From Neodontobutis hainanensis (Eukaryota; Chordata; Actinopteri; Gobiiformes; Odontobutidae): 64,000 bases of DNA. Location: NCBI GenBank assembly GCA_024349245.1, contig JALDNG010000021.1, forward strand, positions 684,501 through 748,500. Reading direction: 5' to 3'. How positions within the stretch are numbered: the first letter of the stretch is position 1; every line of letters begins with the position of its first letter. The notes beneath the pieces are model-generated. The model had not been told where the DNA came from. It did not search any database and saw nothing but the letters and a program-made list of their open reading frames with translations. Shown piece after piece: positions 21,201-29,046 of the stretch. The translations under genes were made by a program, and so were the position numbers.

Positions 21201-23182
21201 CCCTGGGCCACCGCGGCGTCCCGGCAGCGTCCTACGGCCGGATGTACTCCGCCTCGGCCGCCGCTGCTGCAGGAAACTCCGGCACCGGCTCCTTATCCCA
21301 GCCCGCCTCCCGCTACTCCTCCAGGGAACATTTAGACTCCCTGGCTCGACGGCAACTGTCCCGGGACCCTTTAGGGCGACAGGCGGTGGGCGGATCTCGA
21401 GATAGACTGGACTCCAGAGGCTCCCGGGACAATTTAGATCTGCTGCCCCGAAGACGAGAGCTTAACTTGGGGCAGAACACTTTGGGAAGTTTAGGTTTGG
21501 AGCATCCGCGTTCTTCGAGGGAGAACTTATCAGCGTCCCGGGACAGACTGGACAACCACCACACGTCCAGGGAGGATTTGGGAGTAGCAGGAGGGGTGGA
21601 GGGGTATCTGAGCGGGCTGACCAGGAGGCACACGGCGTCGTCCCGGGAGCATCTGGGGGGCGTTGTGACGAGCAGCAGGTCCAGAGAGCAGCTGGATGTG
21701 GGGCAGGGTCGAGAGTGGCTCCGGACGCTGCCCCCGAGACAGATGTCCCACCCGGAGCAGCCTCTGTCAGGGTCCCCGCCTCCACCGATCTCAGAGGAGC
21801 CCCAGGACCAGCCCCCGCCGCCGCCGCTGTGTAAGTACCAGTTTATCCTAAATATTTAAGGGTTGCACTGGCGCTGTTCAACAGGAGTAAACTCAAACTA
21901 AACCCTTTCAGTTTCTACGTTTGTTCACATTTAACCCCTGCTCCATCAGACTCCACCTCTTTAATAAACCTCTAAATACCCCTCCCCCTCCTGCCCTCGT
22001 CCCGCCACAGTGAGCCGACAGCCGTCCAGTGAACACCTGGACATCCTGTCGTCCATCTTGGCCTCGTTCGGCTCCTCCGTCCTGCCTCCTCCTGCCCCCG
22101 GCCCCTCTCAGTCGTCCCACAGCATCTCTGAGGTGTCCCCCGACTCAGAGTAAGTCCCCCCTGACCCCGTCCCGCTCCAGTAGATAGTCCCTCTGACCCT
22201 TCACCCTTTTCCTGTCTTGTTCCTTTCACAGTAAACAGGAGTCGATGAGTTTATTAAACATTGAAGGTTAACTACGGTCACATTAGAGCAGCCTGTCTTC
22301 ATTTAGCCTAAAAACAAGTTTCTAAACCAGCAGCAGACCGCAAAATGTCAGTAACATCTCCCGTTGTCCCCCATGCATCCACGTTAGCGTCTATTAGCCA
22401 GTGTAGCTTTGACAGTTCAAAGAGTAAAGGTCAAAAGCCTGGATTAAACAGTGCAGGTGTAAAAGCTTCCTGAATGAAAGCTGTTGTTTGGAATCAGGAG
22501 GCCACAATACCAACAAAAAAAATCAAAACCCCAATTATTACATGCCTAAGGACCGACCCGGTTGAATCTAAATAAATAAAAGTGTTTAGGACACTTCTGA
22601 ACTCTTTAGTAATGACCCAGATGTACGTCATGGTTTCTAAGAGCTGTCGGAATGCTCCCAAAAAAATGGTGACTGATCCATTTACTGCATTGTTTGGAGA
22701 ATCTCAAAATAAGTTTTATTTACAATTTTCAGCTCCAAAAAAGTCCTGAATCATGGACATAATGAGTATGAATTGTGTAAATGTGTGTTTTCTTGTTTTG
22801 CAAAGACAAAATAAAGCCACAACTATGTTTAGTTTTCTTCAGCTACAAACTTCAACACTCAGAGCTTGTCCACTTCTTGTTATTGTGTTATTTTTCCACT
22901 TTCCGTCTGTCCCTGTCCTGCACTTTTCCTCCTTTTGTCCCTCTTTATCTTCCCGTTTAAATCTTTCTCAGTAGCTCAACAGAATTTAAAATCTGCCTCT
23001 GTTTCCTTGAATGAAATTCCAAATGAATGAAGACACCTGCCTCATCTCCTGCTTCGAGGCCTGCTGTGTTACTTAATTACATCACTACGTCACAATAACA
23101 AGCCTTATCTTGTCATTTTAATCTTAAAGTTTCTCTCATTTCTTGTTTTTCCAGAGCCCACAGAAGCGACGGTCGGTCCTGA
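96..23182 (+). CDS. celsr3: celsr3, cadherin EGF LAG seven-pass G-type receptor 3 (3' part, 15 coding exons)
   Basis: An adhesion GPCR of the Flamingo/CELSR family, which acts at the plasma membrane in planar cell polarity and axon guidance. The window holds the last 847 residues; the cadherin, EGF and laminin-G repeats lie upstream of position 1. Coding exons: 96-263, 1221-1347, 2598-2801, 5271-5445, 7001-7113, 7570-7649, 9278-9404, 9472-9591, 11002-11099, 11750-11841, 12438-12611, 13190-13363, 21105-21830, 22011-22149 and 23155-23182. All junctions are GT-AG and the summed frame closes exactly at TGA 23180-23182. In order they encode the end of the GAIN domain, the GPS cysteine motif, seven membrane helices and a long cytoplasmic tail. 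Tail segments such as DLDGNDLLSYWPAL, KGILKNRL, VPAASYGR and EHLDILSSILASF match human CELSR3 as I recall it, more closely than CELSR1 or CELSR2. RHOA and TMEM115 nearby agree with the CELSR3 locus. The inactive-looking GPS is treated under findings. Confidence 0.96.
264..1220 (+). other. celsr3 intron, nothing recognised
   Basis: AT-rich intron of 957 bases between the two halves of the GPS-coding region. I see no open frame with coding character, tandem repeat or clear transposon. Confidence 0.8.
1221..1347 (+). CDS. celsr3: celsr3 exon: GPS motif
   Basis: It encodes YDSGGCWTVRDCLVVYR, then SHVRCQCQRLGTIGVLMD. The GPS cysteines and the GVLMD strand are present, but the cleavage triad is not: the usual H-L-T/S reads R-L-G. 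It ends in phase 0 at SSHRE before donor GTCAGG. Confidence 0.95.
1348..2597 (+). other. celsr3 intron, AT-rich, short TA run
   Basis: Intron with long T and A runs and a short (TA)n run near 1896-1915. No gene or clear mobile element is visible. Confidence 0.75.
2598..2801 (+). CDS. celsr3: celsr3 exon: TM1 and TM2
   Basis: Starts at QLEGDLETLALVSY. TM1 is about LVSYACLCVSMLGLLLTVLA and TM2 about AAAMFLSELVFLLGV. The start at 2598 rather than 2595 is chosen because the human protein has one residue between the RE and LEGD motifs. Donor GTGAGT follows at 2802. Confidence 0.95.
2802..5270 (+). other. celsr3 intron, nothing recognised
   Basis: Intron of about 2.5 kb, AT-rich in its first half. 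Several frames of around 100 codons stay open on both strands (for example 3615-3980 minus and 4212-4505 plus), but none shows family resemblance or sensible composition. I see no repeat. Confidence 0.7.
5271..5445 (+). CDS. celsr3: celsr3 exon: TM3 to TM4
   Basis: It encodes FLCTVVAILLHYFFMSTFAW through GLHIYRM (TM3) and MRFYYAIGWGVPAIIT (TM4). The last base, G5445, joins GT from 7001 to make glycine. Confidence 0.96.
5793..6513 (+). repeat. Minisatellite, 43/59-bp units, in a celsr3 intron
   Basis: About 14 tandem copies built around GAGTTAGTCCAGACTTAGAC and CCAGGTCCAGACTCATGGAG. Short units are 43 bp. Long units carry an extra 16 bp (AGTGTTTGAAGGAGAC) and measure 59 bp. The short form dominates the start and middle of the array, with clusters of long units near 6060-6220 and at the end. 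Copies differ by single bases such as GACTTAG/GTCTTAG and CATGG/CACGG. Confidence 0.95.
7001..7113 (+). CDS. celsr3: celsr3 exon: extracellular loop 2 and TM5
   Basis: It encodes LAVGLDPEGYGNPDFCWISI, with the loop cysteine expected to bond to TM3 in this family, then IWSFAGPIAIVVL of TM5. Phase 0 at the donor GTAAAA. Confidence 0.96.
7570..7649 (+). CDS. celsr3: celsr3 exon: end of TM5 and intracellular loop 3
   Basis: It encodes MNGAIFMIVTKMSCTSSQ then KETKKLPV. The trailing AT joins A9278 to give isoleucine. Donor GTGAGT is at 7650. Confidence 0.93.
8074..8423 (+). repeat. Pentanucleotide array (ACCGA/ACTGA/ACTAA)n
   Basis: About 70 copies of a 5-bp unit whose two middle bases vary (ACCGA, ACCAA, ACTGA, ACTAA), grouped in blocks of like units. 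On the minus strand it stays open and reads as a monotonous VRFGS-type peptide, which is a property of the repeat and not a gene. Confidence 0.95.
8579..9053 (+). repeat. Minisatellite, 61/77-bp units, seven copies
   Basis: Units begin GGGCACGGACCTTTCTCCTG at 8579, 8640, 8701, 8778, 8855, 8916 and 8977. Spacings are 61, 61, 77, 77, 61, 61 and 77 bp. Long units have 16 extra bases (within GCTGCGTTGACCCTGCTTCG) before the shared GGTTTAAA. Copies are nearly identical, which points to recent expansion or conversion. Confidence 0.96.
9278..9404 (+). CDS. celsr3: celsr3 exon: TM6 and start of TM7
   Basis: It encodes ATIRSAFLLLLVATSTWLCG (TM6), then AVNNSILAFYYIFNVLCLVQ. Start at 9278 is the only in-frame acceptor; AG two bases later would shift the frame. 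Confidence 0.95.
9472..9591 (+). CDS. celsr3: celsr3 exon: end of TM7 and juxtamembrane tail
   Basis: It encodes GVCVLLVFTVFNSEVKEAWR, then VVCLGKKSPGEEPPRPPHNN. It ends in phase 0 with donor GTAAGA. The intron before it is only 67 bp. Confidence 0.95.
9592..11001 (+). other. celsr3 intron, nothing recognised
   Basis: AT-rich intron of 1.4 kb. I see no tandem array or transposon. Open frames overlapping the neighbouring exon on the minus strand are shadows. Confidence 0.75.
11002..11099 (+). CDS. celsr3: celsr3 exon: cytoplasmic tail
   Basis: It encodes TQNPYHNASLLEQSGLHRIT then LGTSTVSSVSSV. The serine/threonine-rich stretch matches LGASTVSSVSSARS in human CELSR3. The trailing AG joins A11750 to give arginine. 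Confidence 0.93.
11750..11841 (+). CDS. celsr3: celsr3 exon: cytoplasmic tail
   Basis: It encodes ENLLARQTLEQNVGNTGATD then LDVAMFHRDG; the TDLDVAMFHRD motif is a CELSR3 tail signature. Flanking introns (11100-11749 and 11842-12437) show no recognisable content. Confidence 0.93.
12438..12611 (+). CDS. celsr3: celsr3 exon: acidic tail segment
   Basis: It encodes EDSDSDSDLSMDEEHSLSIP, SSESDDN and the basic run RGRIQRRFKRSNHGERLLTE. Alternating D/S followed by SIPSSESDDN matches human CELSR3 and resembles casein kinase 2 sites. Phase 1 donor GTAAGG. Confidence 0.95.
12824..12865. repeat. Perfect 42-bp palindrome centred on CACGTG
   Basis: The left arm contains TGACCTCAGAGTAAGGTCAC (12825-12844) and the right arm is its exact reverse complement (12845-12864). 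One more pair matches outside, and pairing continues to 12821-12868 with a single mismatch. The centre reads AGGTCACGTGACCT: an E-box flanked by inverted AGGTCA half-sites. It lies inside the intron 12612-13189. Confidence 0.97.
12986..13110 (+). repeat. 11-bp minisatellite (TTTAGTCCTGC/G)n
   Basis: About 11 copies of TTTAGTCCTGC or TTTAGTCCTGG, just upstream of a coding exon. The reverse complement is CCAGGACTAAA, the core of the large array in the next intron, so the two arrays are oppositely oriented relatives. Confidence 0.93.
13190..13363 (+). CDS. celsr3: celsr3 exon: DLDGNDLLSYWPAL tail segment
   Basis: It encodes DLDGNDLLSYWPALEQTWGS, then ADAANNN, a five-glutamine run and ALTSGDESGLTPSQRHRK. 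Landmarks match the human CELSR3 tail; the polyglutamine stretch is longer here. The last base, G13363, joins GG at 21105 across a 7.7-kb intron. Confidence 0.95.
13503..14327 (+). repeat. 32/33-bp minisatellite, left block
   Basis: Tandem units of 32-33 bp with core GGACTAAACCGGGATTAAAC followed by AYGAACTGAAC. Recurrent variants: AACAGG, AACCAGG or AACCCGG at the unit join; CCGGGATT or CTGGGATT; and AACATG or AACACG. The array stops within a unit at GGGATTA, where the LINE begins. Confidence 0.97.
14328..16134 (-). mobile_element. 5'-truncated L2-type LINE inside the minisatellite
   Basis: A non-LTR retrotransposon remnant of about 1.8 kb on the minus strand. Reverse transcriptase pieces appear in order: PVTEEDIKGLLKKVKPSSSP, VVSPILKKPNLDSFEPNNYR and PISKLPF (15630-16106); LLDLSSAFDTLDHNILL (15337-15612); HFYADDIQLYCSFKDSEFY (15153-15365); NLGVLFDQSMSLDSHSRQLV, HAFISSRLDYCNSLL and ASLHWLPVKFRIDFKIL (14689-15149). 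These fit the L2/CR1 clade as known from fish. The reading frame changes between pieces, and the N-terminal endonuclease is missing. The 3' end is the AAGTAAGTAAGTAAGT run at 14328-14342, read as (ACTT)n on the element strand. No target duplication can be told apart from the surrounding repeat. Confidence 0.9.
16135..19527 (+). repeat. 32/33-bp minisatellite, right block
   Basis: Continuation of the same array after the LINE, about 3.4 kb. Dividing span by unit length gives roughly 105 copies here and about 130 in both blocks. Higher-order segments recur: the succession of unit variants around 17200-17480 is seen again around 18700-18970, so blocks of many units have been duplicated together. 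It decays into dispersed GGACTAAAC motifs at 19528-19740. Confidence 0.96.
19940..20658 (+). repeat. 11-bp minisatellite (CCTGGACTAAA/CCTGGACGAAA)n
   Basis: About 65 copies of an 11-bp unit alternating irregularly between CTGGACTAAAC and CTGGACGAAAC, with rare one-base variants. It runs into GGACCGGTTTAGACCAGG at about 20655, where the repeat continues inverted for a few units (GGTTTAGACCA) to about 20703. Confidence 0.96.
20704..21104 (+). other. 3' end of the large celsr3 intron
   Basis: Non-repetitive sequence between the tandem arrays and the long tail exon. Acceptor CGTCTCAG ends at 21104. Nothing else is recognised. Confidence 0.8.
21105..21830 (+). CDS. celsr3: celsr3 long tail exon with SR[DE]xLD repeats
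   Basis: It encodes GILKNRL, then WYRTSTLGHRGVPAASYGRM, an alanine run, GTGSLSQPASRYSSREHLD and a proline-rich end. Nine copies of a short SR[DE]xL[D/G/S] motif occur: SREHLD, SRDPLG, SRDRLD, SRDNLD, SRENLS, SRDRLD, SREDLG, SREHLG and SREQLD. The exon is 726 nt and GC-rich; antisense open frames over it are composition shadows. The last base, T21830, joins TG from 22011 to give leucine. Confidence 0.95.
22011..22149 (+). CDS. celsr3: celsr3 exon: EHLDILSSILASF segment
   Basis: It encodes LSRQPSSEHLDILSSILASF, then a proline-rich linker and SSHSISEVSPDSE. Both ends match the human CELSR3 C-terminus as recalled (EQLDILSSILASF and SISELSPDSE). Donor GTAAGT begins at 22150, splitting the glutamate codon. 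Confidence 0.95.
22150..23154 (+). other. Last celsr3 intron, nothing recognised
   Basis: AT-rich, 1 kb, with acceptor TTTTTCCAG. No repeat or coding signal. Confidence 0.75.
23155..23182 (+). CDS. celsr3: celsr3 final coding exon
   Basis: It encodes only (E)AHRSDGRS and stop TGA. The human protein ends PRSEGHS, so both length and charge pattern are conserved. This small exon is fixed by the GA|A glutamate codon across the junction. Confidence 0.92.
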
Positions 23183-23720
23183 TGTCGGCCTTTTTCCCTT
23201 TACTCTCTGGGACTAAGTTTATAGAAATGGACAAAAGTCAAAGGCACTGATGCATTCTGGGAAACCGAGTTCTTACCGACAAAGAGAGAAAATAAAAAAC
23301 TTGACAATTAAAAGAAAACTGGACAAACTAACTTCCTACGAACAGAAACAATGTTGTAAATAATGTTTTTTATACGTTTTGTATCTTTTTCATCAGGGAT
23401 TAAGGGAAATCTCTCGTGACGGTTTTTGTTTTTTATTTTATTTTGAAATGATGTGGAAGCGTTCGAGTGCAGTGTTAGTCCTTTTCAGGAGAGCCCCGAG
23501 TGTTTCTCCTTTAAGCAACACAAAACAAAAAAAAAACATAAAAAGGAAATCCTCAAAATGTCCTCCGTCCCTTTAAGAGATTAAATCCCAAACAGACGTC
23601 AGGGGAAACAGAGATTATTTACGACGGGAAATATCAAAGATGATTGTAAATAAAAGAAGAAGCGACCAACGTGAAGAAAAAGACGGTTTTGGTTGAAATA
23701 AAGGCTCAAAAATGTGCTTT
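23183..23720 (+). other. celsr3: celsr3 3' UTR with AATAAA at 23697
   Basis: Non-coding sequence after the stop. The first good polyadenylation signal is AATAAA at 23697-23702, which would put the transcript end near 23720. Further AATAAA motifs near 23860 could serve longer forms. A TGCATTCTGGGAA motif lies near 23251-23263. Confidence 0.6.
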
Positions 23721-23729
23721 ATTGCAATG

Positions 23730-24570
23730 GATCAGTCTTAATTTAGCTTTTACACATTTTTAAAATTTTGTTGAGAAACCCTGTTATCCAGTCATTACTG
23801 AATATCGTTCTGGGATCACATTGTTTTTAAGGTGTTTATGACAAAAGGAGCAGCTGCCACAATAAATAAAAACACTTCCTCGATTAAAATGACAGGTTTT
23901 TGTGGAGTGTGGCCTCTTGAAGAGTTTGTTATAACCCGTCTTTGTCAGAGTTAAGTGACATAAAGCTCATTTAAAAGGGGCACATTTTTAACATTTCTCT
24001 CACAACTGTTTTATTTATTTATATTTTCAGATTTTTATCTTGTACAGACATCAGACTATTTATTTATTTATGTATTTATTTATTGAAATGGGAATGTAAT
24101 AATTTGGTGTTATATTTATTTTTTTCTAGCCAAATGTCTCTTTTCATTAGAAAAACATTTTTTTTGTTTATCTTGAATTTGAAAGGAAATTGAAGAAACA
24201 ATGGTTAAAAGTTGACAGGACATGTGTTTATTATGGGATGTACCGCTGAATGAGCTGCTCCCCGTTACCACGGAAACAGACATTAAAAAAGACTTAATCC
24301 TTAAAGTGTTGTTTTATTTTTTTAATTTTTTTTTCTGCGTTTATTGTGGTGGAGGTTTTATGGAAACAGACGGAGTATCGTAAATATTTATCACATGAAT
24401 TTCCAACAATAAGGTTAATTAAATTATTAACTGAAAATTTTAGTATGACACTTAACTCTAGTTTATAATAAATTGTGTCCATAAACATATCAATATATGT
24501 ATATATATGTATATACATATATGTATATACATACATAGACACATACAGAGACACATACAGAGACACATTA
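23730..24570. other. Intergenic, AT-rich, simple repeats
   Basis: Region between convergent genes. It holds TTTA-rich runs near 24010-24085 and a TATATGTATA simple repeat near 24490-24535. Nothing else is recognised. Confidence 0.6.
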
Positions 24571-25000
24571 GCGGCTGGATAGCTCAGCTGATAAGGACAT
24601 GACTTTTCACACGGGGGACCTGGGTTCGAATCCCCATCAGGGCAAAACCCTTTACTATCATAACTTGAGATTGACGAGGTACAACACAAATGCTACGGCG
24701 AGGGGGAGCCAGGACGAGAGGTCAGAGGGGAGCCAACGGGGGCTCCCCAACCAGAGATTGGGTACGAAGCCCCAACAAGTGCAATAACTTTGAACAACTG
24801 ACCTGAAAGACAAGATCATGGCGAGGATGAAAGGCAACCCACAACGCCAACTACAACAGCTCAGTGAAGTACCATCAGAAAGTCTCCTAGAAGATGTGAA
24901 CGCAAAAAAAATACCACCAATACTTTTCAATCCAACCATCGGAGGATACAGTCTACAGCCCCTACATGAGCAAAGCACAGAGAGAGCCATATATACATGT
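24571..25000 (+). mobile_element. tRNA-derived SINE-like element
   Basis: The head has an A-box-like TAGCTCAGCTGATAAGG and a good B box in GGGTTCGAATCCCC (24622-24635), with CTTTTCAC between them as in the anticodon loop of tRNA-Glu. The acceptor and anticodon stems do not pair, so this is not a working tRNA gene. About 350 bases of unique-looking sequence follow; the 3' boundary is uncertain. Confidence 0.55.
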
Positions 25001-26519
25001 GGCTTTTATTCTGAAACAACACAAATCATGTTCAAACGTATTTACAAATTTAATTGTTTTGTCATGTTTTTGGTCCATTTTCATTCACGCTTCGTTACAG
25101 AGAAGTGACTGAGTCCCGTTTGTATCCATTATTTATAATCTTTAAAAAAATACAAAGCAACATAAGACCTTTTTCTAAAATTAATATTACTATAATACTA
25201 TAAAAGTAGGAACCCGTTCCTCACACATTCATTAAGAAACAAAAGTAAATATTATGACATATTTTGATTTGCAGACACAAATATGCAGCTAAGGCAAACA
25301 AAGATTAAGATAATAGGATTTTTTTGATTTATATTTAGCTCAAATACAAAGTGCAGGGAGTTTAGGCAAAAGCAGCAAAGTTTAAAATGTGAACTAAGGC
25401 AGGAAACAGAAAGAAATTATGGAACTATAGCTTTTCTAATCCAAAGTCCATTTCAGAGCTTTTGTCTTAGACATCAACTCTCTCCCTAATGTGTGACAGA
25501 AACCCAACTTAAAACCTGCTCTGGACCAGACTGAACCTTCTTTAGAAGTCTGTCATGAGAAAATCCCAACATGAACCAAACTTCTCCAAATGAGCCTAGT
25601 TCATCAGGTTAGCTCACTTCAGGACAAACTTAAAACACAGACATCATTTTAAAAACAGCTCTGAGTCAGACCAAGAAATTAAAATTACAATCTCAGTTTA
25701 AAGATAAAACTAGGACTTTTTGATTAGGTCAATGACGCACAGTGATGATTATTTTTGTCCTTACTTTTCAAAACCAACATTAAAATGACAATCTTCCTGA
25801 TTGAGCCTCCGACTGTTCTTTAGGTTTCGTTTGGTGTTGTGTCAGCGCCATCTTGTGGACGAAAAAAACCCTGTATTTTTGGCCTTTTTCCATCAAAACA
25901 GAAAACTAAGCATCATTTCAGCCTCAAACCTCAGAAGAAAGTCATTCATTCACACAAACAAACAGAATTAAAACTGTATAACTAACTTATGTACAGTATT
26001 TACAGATACATTTAGACAGATTTAACCAAAGAAAACAATTGGGTTTTTGTGGCACAAGTGCCATCTGATCCGGGACAGGAACACTCACATATGACCAACT
26101 GAATATAAATGTGGACGTCTTAAGTCTTGACTGAATTCTATTTTAGAAAACAGAAGAGGGGCATTGATCTGGAAAGACTAATACTTTCTTTCGTTCTTTA
26201 CATGTCTGGATTTTTAAATTACTAAAATGTAATTCCAGGTTTTACAAGAGCACTGAGCTGTTCTCATGAGTTGGACTGAAGTGACTTTCCAATCGTATCG
26301 TTGTATTTTTCTGAACTTTTTCAAGTCTGTCCAAACTAATGAAAAGGAGTTTTTAGTTTTTAGTCCATTAGTTTGGACAGACTTGTTCAAGTGTTATATT
26401 ACAATACAAAGTGATGAAATCTTATGTTATGATTATGAATATGTCACTGAGCAGGTGTGAGAAGACATCAGAGAAGGAAAATCGAATCTAAACAGGTTTA
26501 TCAAAAGAAGCCTTGATTT
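25001..26519 (-). other. Probable 3' UTR/flank of the downstream minus-strand gene
   Basis: No coding sequence. Being directly downstream of the stop at 26520, part of it is probably 3' UTR, but I cannot place the cleavage site. An inverted-repeat stretch near 26320-26385 repeats CAGACTTG/CAAGTCTG and TTTGGACAGACTT motifs. A CTCF-like motif lies at 25844-25858. Confidence 0.4.
25844..25858 (-). promoter_or_regulatory. CTCF-like motif
   Basis: The minus strand reads CCACAAGATGGCGCT, close to the vertebrate CTCF core (CCASYAGRKGGCRS). It lies between the convergent 3' ends of celsr3 and the minus-strand gene. Motif match by eye only. Confidence 0.45.
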
Positions 26520-26842
26520 CTATAAAATGTTGGCGTGTGTGGGGCTGAGCACCATCGGCGGTAACTCGTCCTGGTCGCTGTCCGAGGACGGGGGCGCCTC
26601 TTCTCCCAGCCGCCTCAGCTTGGCTCGGTAGTACAGCTTCTTGACTCGGTAGGCGCGCTCTTTCTGCCGCGCCGCTCGTCGTTTTTCGGCCAGCAGCTCG
26701 TGTTCCTGCGACAGCGCCTTCATGCGACCCTCCCACTCCAGAAGAGCCATGTTCCTCTGCTGCTCCAGCGGACTCGGGCCGGGGTCCGGGTTCGACTTCG
26801 ACGGAGGACGGCCGCGACGGTTTGTGCGTTTGGTGCAGGAGC
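26520..26842 (-). CDS. Finger-protein gene, last coding exon
   Basis: It begins by completing the glycine codon (G|GC) and encodes SCTKRTNRRGRPPSK, a charged helix and the acidic SSDSDQDELPPMVLSP end, then TAG. Acceptor TTTGTCAG lies just above 26842. Confidence 0.88.
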
Positions 26843-29015
26843 CTGACAAAGGGGCCACAGAGAAGGGGTAAGTTTAAGAGTTAGATTAAACATAGATGAA
26901 TGTTGACACATTGTTTAACAGAGATAATGACAGACTCTTTACTGTGCAACGGTAAATTCTGAGATAAAGGTTTAAAGCTCTAAACTTTGGTCTGATGAAA
27001 TGTATCAGCCTAGGATTAATGACATTTGAGACGACTGTTGTTGGGATATCAGGCTGTATAAATAAAATGACATGAGAGATCCATTTTAAATCTTTAATAA
27101 GGCAGAGTGCTTGTATTTATAACAGGTTCTCTCGCAATTTCTAATGTAATTCAGTATTTTTTTAATTTTCTTGAATATATTTTTTACTGCATGTTCTTTC
27201 TATATTTCCAACACTATTTTTGCACTTTACCTCTGTTTGAAAAAGCTTACACTCGACTGTAGTAACAATAAGATGTGTAGATGTAGAGACGTCTGTAAAA
27301 CAGGTTTGGACACACGTGAGTTCACCTGAGGCGGTGATGTAAGTGGCTGGGAAAATGGCGTCCTGCTGCTCGGGATTGTGGGAGGTGGGGTTTTTGTTGG
27401 GGCTGTGGTTGAGCTGTGACCACTCCAGAGGGTCAGGCTGAAGACGCTGCTCTTTGATCTCCTCAGGCTGAAAACAGAAACAGAGAGGTGCAGTTCTTAC
27501 TAATTCAACTTCTAACTAACCTTTGAGGTCTTAAAACCACCCCCTTTTGTCCCACACAGGCTCCTGTAGTTAGAACCTCACCTGTGACAGTTCTGTTTTC
27601 TGACGCTCCTCTTCAGGCCAAAACGTGCCTTTAACCTGCGACACAAAAAAAAAAAAAAAAAATAATAATAATAATAATGTCCAGAAACCAGTACAATTAA
27701 ATTCCCAGTCATTCTTTATGGCTGACAAATCTACAGTTTATAATCTAGCACTAAGATGTAACCTTTCATAGACCCCTCTTTTCAAAGAGAAAAGCAATAA
27801 AACAAAAGGAAGTACTGAGTCAGAGAAACTAAACTGTCAATAAAGCAAGCAGACTTTGAATAATTGCCTTAAAGATTGTACAAGACACCTGTGTCTCTTT
27901 ACCTGAGCCATGCCTCCATTCACCTGCCCAGCTGCATTTATCGACAGAAAACTACCTTCAAAAAAATAAAAAACACACAGCTGTATTTTACAAATATTGG
28001 CAGTAAATAATTGTTGCCATTTTCTCATTAGAAGTGACTTACTGTCACACGGTAGACACTGACTGATGCTGCTGTCTTCTCCCGGAGCCTTGATGATGCT
28101 CTGTGTGCTCTGTGACCTGTACACTGCCTGAGCTGGAGACAAAACAGTTACTAACGCCTAAATCAACAGATACTTTAAAGTAACTCACGTGTCAAACACA
28201 AGGCCCGTGGGCCAGATCTGACCCGGAGAGCAATTATTTCTGGCCCGCTAAAGGATTTCTGTTGTTATTGGCCCAAAGCTATATTGGCCAGTTCAAACTA
28301 CAAGTCACATAAAGCATAAGCAACAACTGCCGAAAGCACCAGCGCCACCACTCCAGCGCTGCTCTATTGACACAGAAGAGCTCTGAGAGCTGCACAACCT
28401 GTTCACAATGATGCTTTTAAAGTCTTTCTTTAAAAATATGCCAAATAAAAAGTGTACTGTAAAATAAAGGGCTTCTTAAACAGGTGAGAGGTGACAGGTG
28501 ATGAAGTGTCAACCGAACCTTAGCGATAGTTCATGTCTGTTTAGAGGGGTCCTGCTAAATAAATCGACGGTTTTAGAAAAGACGTTTGTAGTGGCAGCCT
28601 GCTCCGTTACACAAAAATAAAGAGCAAACTTTGCTAAACTCGCGCTGAAACTGGTTCAAACCATCTTAACACTGTCCAGCACAGGACAGAGGTAGATAAA
28701 GGTAAAAAGCTAGAGCTGAGCAGCTTATGTGCCTCGAGGCTAAAGGAAATATTTGGGCAACAGGCTGTTACAGGCTAAACATGAGCAGAGCCAGAACAAT
28801 GAAGGAGGGGGCCCACGAGGATAAAACCAAAGTTGGGGCCCCACTAACACAAACAAAAATCACAATTTAAATATTCATATATTGTTAAACTTACAACAGG
28901 GCGTTTAAAGTGCAGTTGGGGTGGCCTTCCAATCCTGTGAATTGTTTAAAACTCATATTGAATTTTAAACAATATAATGGAGGTTTCTCAGTGGGCGACA
29001 ACTTAAAACACACAT

Positions 29016-29046
<31 letters not shown>

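Noticed and set aside
21313..21785. Three overlapping minus-strand open frames of 73-107 codons
   Set aside because: They lie entirely over the celsr3 tail exon, whose GC-rich codons keep antisense frames open. The plus-strand frame is the conserved one.
24571..24650. Functional tRNA-Glu gene
   Set aside because: A and B boxes are present, but the acceptor and anticodon stems do not pair; better read as a tRNA-derived SINE head.
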